Source: Roseburia sp. 1XD42-69 (GTDB lineage: Bacteria; Bacillota; Clostridia; Lachnospirales; Lachnospiraceae). Taken from it: a stretch of 64,000 nt of DNA. The notes beneath the pieces were generated by a model. It saw nothing but the letters and a program-made list of their open reading frames with translations. It was not told the origin of the DNA and did not search any database. Shown here piece by piece: positions 1 to 7,862 of this stretch. Position 1 is the first letter of the stretch. Each line of letters begins with the position of its first letter. Position numbers and translations under genes: made by a program. The stretch is from NCBI RefSeq assembly GCF_003612565.1, contig NZ_RAZG01000003.1, positions 100,900-164,899 of the forward strand. Reading direction: 5' to 3'.

Positions 1-247
1 CCACAATAATATTTTCCGCCTCCGAGCGGACATAATTTGCAATGCAGGTGCGCAGGGAAGTATATTCCCTGTCAGGGTAGGCGGTGATGGCGTCTAAGTG
101 CTGTGACAAAGTGTTTTTTAAGCTGGGGGAGATGCCCAGGGGGTTTACGTTGGCGGAAAAGCTGATAATACTCTCCTTTGGGATTTTATAAACTTCCTCA
201 ATTTTTTCCAAATCACTTCCGTGAAAATGGTCTTTGTGTTTAATCAT
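1..247 (-). CDS. PLP-dependent aminotransferase, CobD/HisC-like (5' part only)
   Basis: Leftward gene cut by the window edge; only the first 82 codons are visible. The frame opens with ATG at 247 behind a GAGGT ribosome site. The N-terminus has a short KHKDHFHG stretch and then SFSANVNPLGISP, which is the N-terminal signature of the fold-type I enzymes threonine-phosphate decarboxylase (CobD) and histidinol-phosphate aminotransferase (HisC). 'NxNPLG' followed by 'YPD' is typical of this group. These enzymes use pyridoxal phosphate in cobalamin or histidine synthesis; the Lys that binds the cofactor lies outside the window, so the two roles cannot be told apart. It is divergent from the gene at 382. 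Confidence 0.75.
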   Translation of the reverse strand, partial: MIKHKDHFHGSDLEKIEEVYKIPKESIISFSANVNPLGISPSLKNTLSQHLDAITAYPDREYTSLRTCIANYVRSEAENIIV

Positions 248-267
248 AATAGATACCTCGTTTCTGA

Positions 268-296
268 AAGATAGCCAGTTTTGCCCTTTGGCACAA
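268..296 (-). promoter_or_regulatory. Candidate promoter of the leftward aminotransferase gene
   Basis: On the minus strand TTGTGC (291-296) is followed after 17 bases by TATCTT (268-273), about 20 bases ahead of the ATG at 247. Both boxes are imperfect, so this is only plausible. Confidence 0.3.
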
Positions 297-310
297 CTGT
301 CTTAAAAATG

Positions 311-339
311 TTGAATTTGTACTTTAAATAGTTTATAAT
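311..339 (+). promoter_or_regulatory. SigA-type promoter of the DUF5717 operon
   Basis: TTGAAT (311-316), a 17-base spacer and a perfect TATAAT (334-339) precede the first gene of the rightward run. Transcription would start near 346, giving a leader of about 36 bases. It is the best promoter in the divergent region 248-381. Confidence 0.6.
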
Positions 340-381
340 TTATAATCATTATAATCATAATCAGTGAAAAAGCAATAGAAA

Positions 382-3300
382 GTGAAAATGGGTGGCATCG
401 TGCGAAAAAGGATTGATGAGCTTGCCAGAGGCAGGTTTTCCTGTGCAGAACCGATGATGGCATTTTCCACAGACCGAGTAGAGCTTCAGGTTTTAGAGGG
501 AAGAACCTGTCAGGGCGAGTTTGAGATGAAAAGCGAAAATTCCCTTCCTCTTAGGGGAAGGGTCTATTCCTCCAATTCCAGGATGGAATGTCTCACACCC
601 CAGTTTGAAGGAGAATCCGTTCGGATAAAATATGAATTCCACAGTGAAGGATTAATGGAAGGGGATATTCAAAAAGGCGATTTTTTTATCGTCTTAAACC
701 AGGCAGAATATAACCTTTCTTTTGTTGTGACTATTGTAAAGCTCTATGCGGACACCTCCATGGGGCCTGTGAGGAACCTTAAGGACTTTACAGCCCTTGC
801 CCAGGAAAACTGGGAGGAGGCAAAAAAAATATTTTATTCCTCCTGTTTTAAAAATATCCTGGGGGAAAAGGCGGGAAATAAGTCCCTCCTCTACCAAGGG
901 CTCTCGAAGGGCAGGCCAAGTGACCTGAATATGGAAGAATTTTTCCTGGCCTGTCATTTAAAGGAGCAGGCGGTGTGTACCTGCGATACCAATGAGGCTT
1001 CCTACTATGAAGTTTCGGAGGACTTAAAGTACCAGGTACATTTAACAAGAAATACCTGGGGATATCTGGAATTTACGGTAAAAAGCGACTGTGCTTTTCT
1101 TCAGCCGGAAAAAGCAAAAATTACCACCCAGGATTTTGTGGGAAGCCTTTGTATCGTAAATTATTATATTGTGCCGGAAAAGATGCATCCCGGGAAAAAT
1201 TTTGCCGTCCTTAGTCTTGAGAGCGTGAGCCAGCGCATTGAGGTAAAAATCTGTGCCTCCCGGAAACCCCAGGGGATTTCCACAGGGGGGGAGCACCGGG
1301 AAATCAAAGAGATTTATGTAAAACTTATAAAACTTTACACGGATTACCGTTTGAAAAAGATTGTAACGGGTAAGTGGGCGAAAGCGTCGATTGCCCTTTT
1401 GGATGAACTGGGGGAGAAACTCCCGGAGGAATCCTGGTATGGCCTGATGAAGGCACAGGTCTTTTTCCTAAACGGACAGAGGCAGGAGACGGAATGGATC
1501 TTAAATGAGTTTAAAAGGGAGTGGAAGGATAAAAATAGTCCCCAGTGGGGGTATTATCTCTACATCTGCACCCTTATGGAGCGGGAAGAAGTTTATGTGG
1601 ATAAACTTACCATGGAAATTGAAAAGATTTTTGTAAAGCACAGGGAAAACCCCATACTGTTCTTTTGTCTTTTGTTTATGGAGAGAGAGTATTCAAAAGA
1701 TGATTTCAGGAAGTTAAAATCCCTGGAGGGACGCGTCCGTGAGGGGTATAAAAGCCCTCTTTTGTATGCGGAAAGCTTTTGCCTTATGAGAAACGACCCT
1801 TTGCTCTTCGGACGGATGGGGGAGTTTGAGCTTGAGGTGTTAAACTGGGGAAGAAAGCAAAATCTTATCAGCAGAGACATTGCCAGGCAGATTCTTAAAA
1901 TATTCCCTGAGAGGATGGGGTATAAGCACACTGTGTTTTTGCTCTTAAAAGACTGTTATGATGTGTTGGGGGACGATGGGGCTTTGACTGCTGTGTGCAG
2001 TTACCTCATTAAAAACCAGAAATACGGAAAAGCCTATTTCCCCTGGTATGAAAAAGGGGTACTGGAAAAGCTTCGGATGACAGGGCTTTACGAAGCGTAT
2101 CTCTTGTCTATGGACTTAAGGTCGGTAATGGAAGTGCCTAAGATTATTCTTATGTACTTTAAGTATAACAGCCAGTTAGATTACAGGAGAAAATCCGTTT
2201 TGTATGTAAATCTCATAGCAAACAGGGAGAAAAAGCCCGAGGAATTTGAACCTTACCGCCAGTCCATGGAAGTTTTTGCCTACGAGCAGATGGAGCTTTC
2301 CCACATGGACGATAACCTGGCGGTCATCTACAATGAAGTGATCCGGGAGGGGGTACATTCCCCGAAACTGGCGGAGGTCTTATCCAATGTGATGTTTGTC
2401 CACAAGCTAACCTGCCTGGATCCCCGGGCCCTGCGTGTCATTGTAAGCGACAGCGCCCTGAAGGAAGTGCAGGTGATTCCCTTGACGGGGGGAACAGCGT
2501 ATTTCAACCTGTATTCCAATGAATACTCCATTTTTATTGAGGATGGGAGAGGAAACCGATACAACGGAAGTATTTCTTACCAGTTGGAAAAGCTTATGTA
2601 TCCGGGAAAATATTTAAGGGACTGCATGGCCTTAGCTCCCCAGGAACTTTCCTATATTCTGTACTATTTTTCCAGCCGCAGGGCGGTGCGTTACTTTGAG
2701 GAGAAGGATTTGGATTATTTCCGTCTGGCTATGGGTTCAAAGGAAGTCAGCGATTCTTACCACGCTTGGCTGGGGGCAAAAATGATACGCCTTCTCCACA
2801 CCATGGGGAACACAGGGGAGATAAACCGCTGTCTGGAAAAAATCGATTATGGGAAGCTTCCCAGGGAGGACAGGGAGTGTATCACAGATACTTTAATCAG
2901 CCATAAAATGTTTGACCAGGCATATAAGCTAATGGTTGTCTACGGCAGTGAATCCTGCCCCCTCCCCGGCTGGGGGGAATGTGTTTCCCATCAAATCAGG
3001 GAGATGAAATTTGGGGAAAATGAGGCATTATTAAAATTTGCCGCAGAACTTTTCTTCCAGGATGTGAAAGATTCTGTAATCATTGAATATCTGGCCAGGT
3101 ACTATGAGGGATCCACAAAAAATATGGAAGCGGTTTGGAGGCAGGCAAGAGAGCTTCGGTTAGAAACAGGGGCTTTAGAGGAGCGGATTTTAGTCCAGAT
3201 GCTTTACACAACAGAGTTTTTGGATTCCTGTTCTGAAATATATGAAAGTTATGAGGCTGCCGGGGACAAAAAGATAAAGAGGGCTTACCTGAACTATTTT

Positions 3301-3939
3301 TCCTACACCAATTTTATCAATGACATGGTTCCGCCGGCCCATCTCTTTACAAAATTAATGCAGCAGATGAAAAAAGAAGGGGAGCTTCCCATGGTGTGCG
3401 AGCTTGCCCTTTTGCGCCGCCTGGCGGAGGGGGGGACCCGGGGAAGCGATGAGGAAGAGATACTGGAGTCCATTCTGCAAAAGTATGTGTACCAGGGGAT
3501 TTCCTTTGCTTTTTACGGGAATTTAAGCCCCCATATGAAAATGAAATACCAGTTGTTTGACAAATATTTTCTGGAATATAAAAGCATTCCGGGGAAAAAG
3601 GTACAGATGCGCTACAAGTCCAGGGAAAATCAGGATATTTATGTGACGGAAGAGATGGCGGAGATGTATGAGGGGATTTATGTAAAAGAATTTATCCTGT
3701 TTTTTGGGGAGAGTATCCAGTATTACATTTCAGAGAAACAGGACGGGGAGATGGTTGTCACCCAAAGCGGCACGATTTCAGGGGAGAAACATGGCAGCTT
3801 TATGGAGGAGGGACGCTACGGAAGGTTAAACGAGCTGTTTTATCTCAGGGAGCAGGGGAGCACCAAGGGCCTGGCACAACAGATGCAGCACTACAGGAAC
3901 CTTTTGGAGAAGACAGAGGAAATGTTTACCATACTTTAA
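382..3939 (+). CDS. DUF5717 family protein, large beta-sandwich plus helical-repeat protein
   Basis: A 1185-residue protein that I recognise as the DUF5717 family, known to me mainly from Lachnospiraceae and without an assigned function. Roughly residues 25-120 and 210-300 are beta-rich and look like two Ig-like or beta-sandwich modules. From about 310 to 690 and again 780-1060 the sequence is helical with spaced aromatic and leucine positions, as in TPR or other alpha-solenoid repeats. A further beta-rich insert lies near 690-770, and the last 90 residues are beta-rich again. No signal peptide or membrane helix is evident, so it is probably cytoplasmic, perhaps a scaffold. The start is uncertain: GTG 382, ATG 388 and GTG 400 are all in frame and none has a strong ribosome site. 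It is followed after 15 bases by the DUF5716 gene. Confidence 0.75.
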   Translation: MKMGGIVRKRIDELARGRFSCAEPMMAFSTDRVELQVLEGRTCQGEFEMKSENSLPLRGRVYSSNSRMECLTPQFEGESVRIKYEFHSEGLMEGDIQKGDFFIVLNQAEYNLSFVVTIVKLYADTSMGPVRNLKDFTALAQENWEEAKKIFYSSCFKNILGEKAGNKSLLYQGLSKGRPSDLNMEEFFLACHLKEQAVCTCDTNEASYYEVSEDLKYQVHLTRNTWGYLEFTVKSDCAFLQPEKAKITTQDFVGSLCIVNYYIVPEKMHPGKNFAVLSLESVSQRIEVKICASRKPQGISTGGEHREIKEIYVKLIKLYTDYRLKKIVTGKWAKASIALLDELGEKLPEESWYGLMKAQVFFLNGQRQETEWILNEFKREWKDKNSPQWGYYLYICTLMEREEVYVDKLTMEIEKIFVKHRENPILFFCLLFMEREYSKDDFRKLKSLEGRVREGYKSPLLYAESFCLMRNDPLLFGRMGEFELEVLNWGRKQNLISRDIARQILKIFPERMGYKHTVFLLLKDCYDVLGDDGALTAVCSYLIKNQKYGKAYFPWYEKGVLEKLRMTGLYEAYLLSMDLRSVMEVPKIILMYFKYNSQLDYRRKSVLYVNLIANREKKPEEFEPYRQSMEVFAYEQMELSHMDDNLAVIYNEVIREGVHSPKLAEVLSNVMFVHKLTCLDPRALRVIVSDSALKEVQVIPLTGGTAYFNLYSNEYSIFIEDGRGNRYNGSISYQLEKLMYPGKYLRDCMALAPQELSYILYYFSSRRAVRYFEEKDLDYFRLAMGSKEVSDSYHAWLGAKMIRLLHTMGNTGEINRCLEKIDYGKLPREDRECITDTLISHKMFDQAYKLMVVYGSESCPLPGWGECVSHQIREMKFGENEALLKFAAELFFQDVKDSVIIEYLARYYEGSTKNMEAVWRQARELRLETGALEERILVQMLYTTEFLDSCSEIYESYEAAGDKKIKRAYLNYFSYTNFINDMVPPAHLFTKLMQQMKKEGELPMVCELALLRRLAEGGTRGSDEEEILESILQKYVYQGISFAFYGNLSPHMKMKYQLFDKYFLEYKSIPGKKVQMRYKSRENQDIYVTEEMAEMYEGIYVKEFILFFGESIQYYISEKQDGEMVVTQSGTISGEKHGSFMEEGRYGRLNELFYLREQGSTKGLAQQMQHYRNLLEKTEEMFTIL

Positions 3940-3954
3940 GCGGAACCGGAGTGA

Positions 3955-5181
3955 ATGTACATGGGAAGAACAATTGGAATAGACTTAAGTGAAAAATATG
4001 CAATGGTAAGTTATTATATGGAGGGAATGTCGGAGCCCAGTACTTTCAGTATGGTGACGGGTTCCCAGGTATACCAGATTCCCCTCTGCATCTGTAAGCG
4101 GAAGGGGATGGAACAATGGCTTTACGGGGAGGACGCCAGAAAATATGCCCTTTCCAAGGGCACAGTATGCGTGGAAAATCTTTTTAAAAAAGCCCTTGCC
4201 GGGGAGCAGGTGGAATTGGAGGGAAGGATATACGATACCGCCAAGCTCTTTTTCCTCTATTTAAAAAGGCTTATCTCCCTGCCACTCCAGGCCGGGGGAA
4301 TAAAGGAGAGCGACAGGCTGGCCATCGTCACAGAACATATGAACCAGGAAATCCGGAAGCTGATTCTGCTTTTTGGGGAATATATGGATATATCCCCCAA
4401 GCGTTTCACCCTATTGGATTACAGGGAAAGCTTTTACTATTACGCCCTAAGCCAGCCCAAAGAGCTGTACCAGCACGGGGCGGCCCTGTATTATTACGCA
4501 GGGGGAAAGCTGAAATTCTGGCATCTCACCCGGGATAAGCGCACCCTTCCCCAGGTGGTGTCCATAGAGGAAAAAAATTATCACTCTATCGCAGGAAACC
4601 GGGACGGGGCATTCTGCCAGTTTGCGGAATCTACCCTGGGGGGAAAGATTATTTCTTCGGTGTACCTAATCGGGGACGGATTTGACGGGGATTGGATGAA
4701 ACGTTCTCTCACAGTTGTGTGCCGGGGAAAACGGGCTTTTATGGGGAAAAATTTATTTTGTAAGGGAGCCTGTTACGGGGCGTCTGTAAAGGCGGATCCC
4801 TCCTCCTGGAAATATGTGTATCTGGGGGATAACGAAATCCGCATGAATATCAGTTTAAAAGTGCTGCACAGGGGAAAAAGCCAGTTTTTTACCCTGATTA
4901 CAGCGGGGGAGAGCTGGTATGAGGAAACAGGGGAATGCGAAGTGATTTTGGGGGAGGATACCTGCCTTGATTTTTATTTACAGCCTCCGGATTCCAGGGA
5001 GACAGCAGTCCGCCGTCTGGAATTAAATGACCTTCCGGAGCGGGAGGGGAGAACCACCAGGCTGCGGATTTTGGCGGAGCCTGTGGCCAGGAATAAAGTA
5101 AAACTAACCATTAAAGATATGGGGTTTGGGGAGATTGTGAAAAGTTCCGAAAAGACATGGGAGTATGTTATGACTTTTTAA
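3955..5181 (+). CDS. DUF5716 family protein with Hsp70/actin-like fold
   Basis: A 408-residue protein that I assign to DUF5716. The N-terminus TIGIDLSEKYAMVSYY matches the phosphate-1 loop of the actin/Hsp70/sugar-kinase superfamily (Asp10). Residues around 120-165 resemble the Hsp70 connecting region, and 'LIGDGF...' followed by 'CKGACYGA' matches the late Hsp70 motifs (VGG...AxGAA). The phosphate-2 loop is altered: where DxGGG is expected the protein reads YYYAGGK (179-185), without the Asp. The last ~120 residues are beta-rich. ATP hydrolysis is therefore doubtful. It sits between the DUF5717 gene and a TPR-like gene with gaps of 15 and 19 bases, so it is probably a partner of both. The function is not known. 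Confidence 0.75.
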   Translation: MYMGRTIGIDLSEKYAMVSYYMEGMSEPSTFSMVTGSQVYQIPLCICKRKGMEQWLYGEDARKYALSKGTVCVENLFKKALAGEQVELEGRIYDTAKLFFLYLKRLISLPLQAGGIKESDRLAIVTEHMNQEIRKLILLFGEYMDISPKRFTLLDYRESFYYYALSQPKELYQHGAALYYYAGGKLKFWHLTRDKRTLPQVVSIEEKNYHSIAGNRDGAFCQFAESTLGGKIISSVYLIGDGFDGDWMKRSLTVVCRGKRAFMGKNLFCKGACYGASVKADPSSWKYVYLGDNEIRMNISLKVLHRGKSQFFTLITAGESWYEETGECEVILGEDTCLDFYLQPPDSRETAVRRLELNDLPEREGRTTRLRILAEPVARNKVKLTIKDMGFGEIVKSSEKTWEYVMTF

Positions 5182-5200
5182 GGAAGGATAGGAGGAATCT

Positions 5201-5929
5201 ATGGGAGAATTGTTGCTCTGCAGCCGGGAACTGGCGTCCATACCTTACTATATTGATACGGTTTCCCTGAATGTGTATTCCCTGGAGGAAATCTGTTATT
5301 ACCTGAAACACAATATCGAGGTGGTGGAGCCGGAATTTATGGATGGGGAGCTCTGCGAGTGGATACGCCAGGAGCTTAAAATGAATTCCCTGGCGGATAA
5401 GCTTTCCCGGATTATACAGGAGGGCCAGGGATTTGTGGCTTTTATCACCGTTCTTTTACAGGGCTGTGACTACTGCACAAAGGATGAGATTTTAGATATC
5501 CGAAAAGCCCTGGAGGATTTTGAGAATAAAAGCGAGGCGGAATGTGCCAAAATCCGGGCGGACCGTTTTTTGATGAAAAAAAGGTATTATCTATGCATAT
5601 TAGAGTACAAAAAGCTTCTCTTGCGGGAGGATTTGAAAGAGGAGGGCATTGCCTTTGAGGGGAATCTCTGGCATAATTTAGGGACCGCCTACGCAGGGCT
5701 GTTTTTCTTCCAGGAGGCGGCCCAGTGTTTTGAGAGGGCCTATGAGAAAAATAACAGGAAGGAATCCTTAACCCAGGCGAAAGCGGCCAGGGAGCTGGAA
5801 AAATACAGGGAGGTACTCCCTGGTGAGGAGCCGGGAGAAATGTTTTTCCAGGTGGGTATTGGAAATCTGGCGGTGGCAGATAACCTTTTGGGCCAGTGGA
5901 GAGAAGAATACAGGAGAAGCTGCAGATAG
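5201..5929 (+). CDS. TPR-like protein of the DUF5716/DUF5717 locus, unknown function
   Basis: A 242-residue soluble protein that I do not recognise by name. The N-terminal half is mixed alpha/beta with a conserved-looking acidic stretch, and includes CDYC near residues 89-92. From about 110 to 195 it has helix-turn-helix pairs with the spacing of tetratricopeptide repeats: the segment 'NLWHNLGTAYAGLFFFQEAA' and the following 'CFERAYEKN' fit one TPR unit well. The start has a good GGAGG ribosome site a few bases upstream. The neighbours on both sides are within 20 bases, so it is almost surely co-transcribed with the DUF5716 gene. A scaffold or adaptor role is inferred from the TPRs only. Confidence 0.65.
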   Translation: MGELLLCSRELASIPYYIDTVSLNVYSLEEICYYLKHNIEVVEPEFMDGELCEWIRQELKMNSLADKLSRIIQEGQGFVAFITVLLQGCDYCTKDEILDIRKALEDFENKSEAECAKIRADRFLMKKRYYLCILEYKKLLLREDLKEEGIAFEGNLWHNLGTAYAGLFFFQEAAQCFERAYEKNNRKESLTQAKAARELEKYREVLPGEEPGEMFFQVGIGNLAVADNLLGQWREEYRRSCR

Positions 5930-5947
5930 CGGCGGAAGGGAATAACA

Positions 5948-7147
5948 ATGGCATTATTTAGGAATGTGAGGAAGAGAAAAGAAGAAAAGCGGCAGGAGGA
6001 GGCGAAAAAGCTTCAGGAGGCCATAGAGAGCGGGATTTCCGGCTATGAAATCTCTCCTGAGGAGATGAAGGACGGAAAAAAGCTCCAGCACTTTATCATC
6101 CAGAGCTGCGAGGAGATTATTGAGGCATCCAAGGAGCTGGAGGAGGAGAAGGCGGAATACCGCATCGTGACAGAATATCTAAATGATATCCAGATGCTTG
6201 AGGAGATGCCGGCGGAGGATATGAATGAGATTAAGTCTGCCGCGGAGAGCGTTCAGAAGCTGGATAAACTTCGGGATGAGTACCACAATGCGGAACGTCA
6301 TATCTCTGACATGCAGTTTGTCCAGATGCAGCAGGAGGAGGACGTGATACCGGAAGCTATAAAAAAACTTCAGGCCAACGAGGCATATCAGAATGCGGTG
6401 AAAAAAGATATGCACTACCTGGAGGGGGAAAAGACGGAGTGGTATTATAATAAAATGGATTTATTGCATCAGCAGAAAATCTTAAAAACCCTCTCCCTTA
6501 TGCTGTTTTCTATTTTTGTAATTTGTACGGCAGTGCTTCTTGTGGTGCAGATGGGATACGGGGCGGATACCAGGTATGCCTGGATGTTTGTGATTTTTGT
6601 GGCGGCTGTAAGCGGGTTTTTGATTTTTCTTCGGATGAATTCCAATCAGATGGAAATTAAGCAGTCGGAAGTCAATATCAATCATGCCATTGTACTGTTA
6701 AATAAGATGAAATTTAAATATGTGAATGTGACAAATGCTGTGGACTACGCCAGAGAAAAATATCATGTTAAAAATGCCTACGAGCTGAATTATCTCTGGG
6801 AACAGTATTTAAACGAGGTGAAGAAGCGGGAGAAGTTCCGGCAGATGAATGAGGATTTGGATTATTTTTCCGACAAGCTGGTCAAACAGTTAAAGCGTTA
6901 CCGGCTTTATGATTCCCAGGTGTGGATGAACCAGTCCTCCGCCCTGGTTGACAACCGGGAGATGGTGGAAGTAAAGCATAACCTTTTGGTGAGAAGGCAG
7001 AAACTCCGTTCCAGAATCGAGTATACAACAAATAACATAAAAGAGCGCAGGGCCCAGATTAACAAACTGTTACAGAAAGAACATCTGTATACGCCGGAAA
7101 TCAAAGAGATTATTGATTCTATTGACCAGTTAGGCGGACCCCAGTAA
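5948..7147 (+). CDS. Coiled-coil membrane protein of the DUF5716/DUF5717 locus
   Basis: A 399-residue protein of unknown function. It begins with a highly charged Arg/Lys/Glu helix (residues 5-25) and long coiled-coil stretches rich in Glu, Lys and Gln (about 50-175). Two hydrophobic helices follow, near 180-202 and 210-229, separated by a short polar loop, and then a second coiled-coil region to the C-terminus. The topology suggests two cytoplasmic coiled coils anchored by a membrane hairpin. It is the only obvious membrane protein of the four-gene locus and could tether the soluble partners. It starts 18 bases after the previous stop and ends 18 bases before the next gene. Confidence 0.65.
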   Translation: MALFRNVRKRKEEKRQEEAKKLQEAIESGISGYEISPEEMKDGKKLQHFIIQSCEEIIEASKELEEEKAEYRIVTEYLNDIQMLEEMPAEDMNEIKSAAESVQKLDKLRDEYHNAERHISDMQFVQMQQEEDVIPEAIKKLQANEAYQNAVKKDMHYLEGEKTEWYYNKMDLLHQQKILKTLSLMLFSIFVICTAVLLVVQMGYGADTRYAWMFVIFVAAVSGFLIFLRMNSNQMEIKQSEVNINHAIVLLNKMKFKYVNVTNAVDYAREKYHVKNAYELNYLWEQYLNEVKKREKFRQMNEDLDYFSDKLVKQLKRYRLYDSQVWMNQSSALVDNREMVEVKHNLLVRRQKLRSRIEYTTNNIKERRAQINKLLQKEHLYTPEIKEIIDSIDQLGGPQ

Positions 7148-7165
7148 GAATATAAGAGGTGGATT

Positions 7166-7621
7166 ATGACACATGGAGAAAAAGCAAAGGAACTGTTTTT
7201 AGAAGGCTACAACTGCTGCCAGGCGGTGGCGGGAGCCTTTGCAGAGGAAATGGGTATGGATTTTAAAACCGTGGTGAAGATGGTTTCCTCCTTCGGAGGA
7301 GGCATGGGAAGGCTTCGGGAAGTGTGCGGAACCGTTTCCGGCATGTTTTTTGTGACAGGGGTACTCTACGGCTACGATGAGCCGAAAAATTTTGAGGCAA
7401 AAAAGGAACTTTACGGAAGGATACAGGAACTGGCAAAAAGTTTCCGGGAAGAGACGGGAAGTATTGTGTGCCGGGAACTATTAGGGCTGGAGGGAAAAGA
7501 TACATCCCCCACACCAAGTGAGCGCACAAAAGAGTATTATGAAAAGCGTCCCTGCCCGGATATGGCAAAACTGGCAGGGGATATCTTAGAGGAGTATATC
7601 AGGGAAAACCCTTACAGATAG
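7166..7621 (+). CDS. C-GCAxxG-C-C family protein
   Basis: A 151-residue protein with the Cys/Gly signature of the C-GCAxxG-C-C family (TIGR01909 type). It has NCCQAV (Cys17, Cys18) near the start, a glycine-rich FGGGMGRLREVCG segment in the middle, and later single cysteines in 'SIVCREL' and 'RPCPD'. The pattern suggests a metal- or redox-active cysteine cluster, but the biochemical role of the family is unknown. It stands 18 bases after the coiled-coil membrane protein and 10 bases before feoA, which ties the uncharacterised locus to iron uptake. The ribosome site AAGAGGTGG is good. Confidence 0.8.
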   Translation: MTHGEKAKELFLEGYNCCQAVAGAFAEEMGMDFKTVVKMVSSFGGGMGRLREVCGTVSGMFFVTGVLYGYDEPKNFEAKKELYGRIQELAKSFREETGSIVCRELLGLEGKDTSPTPSERTKEYYEKRPCPDMAKLAGDILEEYIRENPYR

Positions 7622-7631
7622 GAGAGACAAT

Positions 7632-7862
7632 ATGACCTTAGACAGACTGCCAATCGGCACAGATGCAGTTATCACAGCAGTGGGGGGAGAGGGGGCCTTG
7701 CGCTGCCGTCTTTTGGATATGGGGCTTATCCCCAAAACAAAAGTAGTGGTGAAAAAAATTGCCCCTATGGGAGACCCCATCGAAATCCGCCTTCGGGGGT
7801 ATGAGCTTACCTTAAGGAAAGAGGAGGCAAAAGAGATTGAAGTGGAGGAGGATTTGTCATGA
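7632..7862 (+). CDS. feoA: Ferrous iron transport protein A
   Basis: A 76-residue SH3-like FeoA. The sequence runs LPIGTDAVITAVGGEGALRC and then 'RLLDMGLIPKTKV' and 'GDPIEIRLRGYELTLR', the standard FeoA core. FeoA is a small cytosolic partner that binds FeoB and supports Fe(II) uptake. Its stop overlaps the feoB start (ATGA at 7859-7862), giving translational coupling. The gene lies 10 bases after the C-GCAxxG-C-C gene. Confidence 0.93.
   Translation: MTLDRLPIGTDAVITAVGGEGALRCRLLDMGLIPKTKVVVKKIAPMGDPIEIRLRGYELTLRKEEAKEIEVEEDLS

Noticed and set aside
248..381. Cobalamin riboswitch ahead of the aminotransferase-like gene
   Set aside because: The gap is too short and no B12-box (GCCACTG-type) was seen on either strand.
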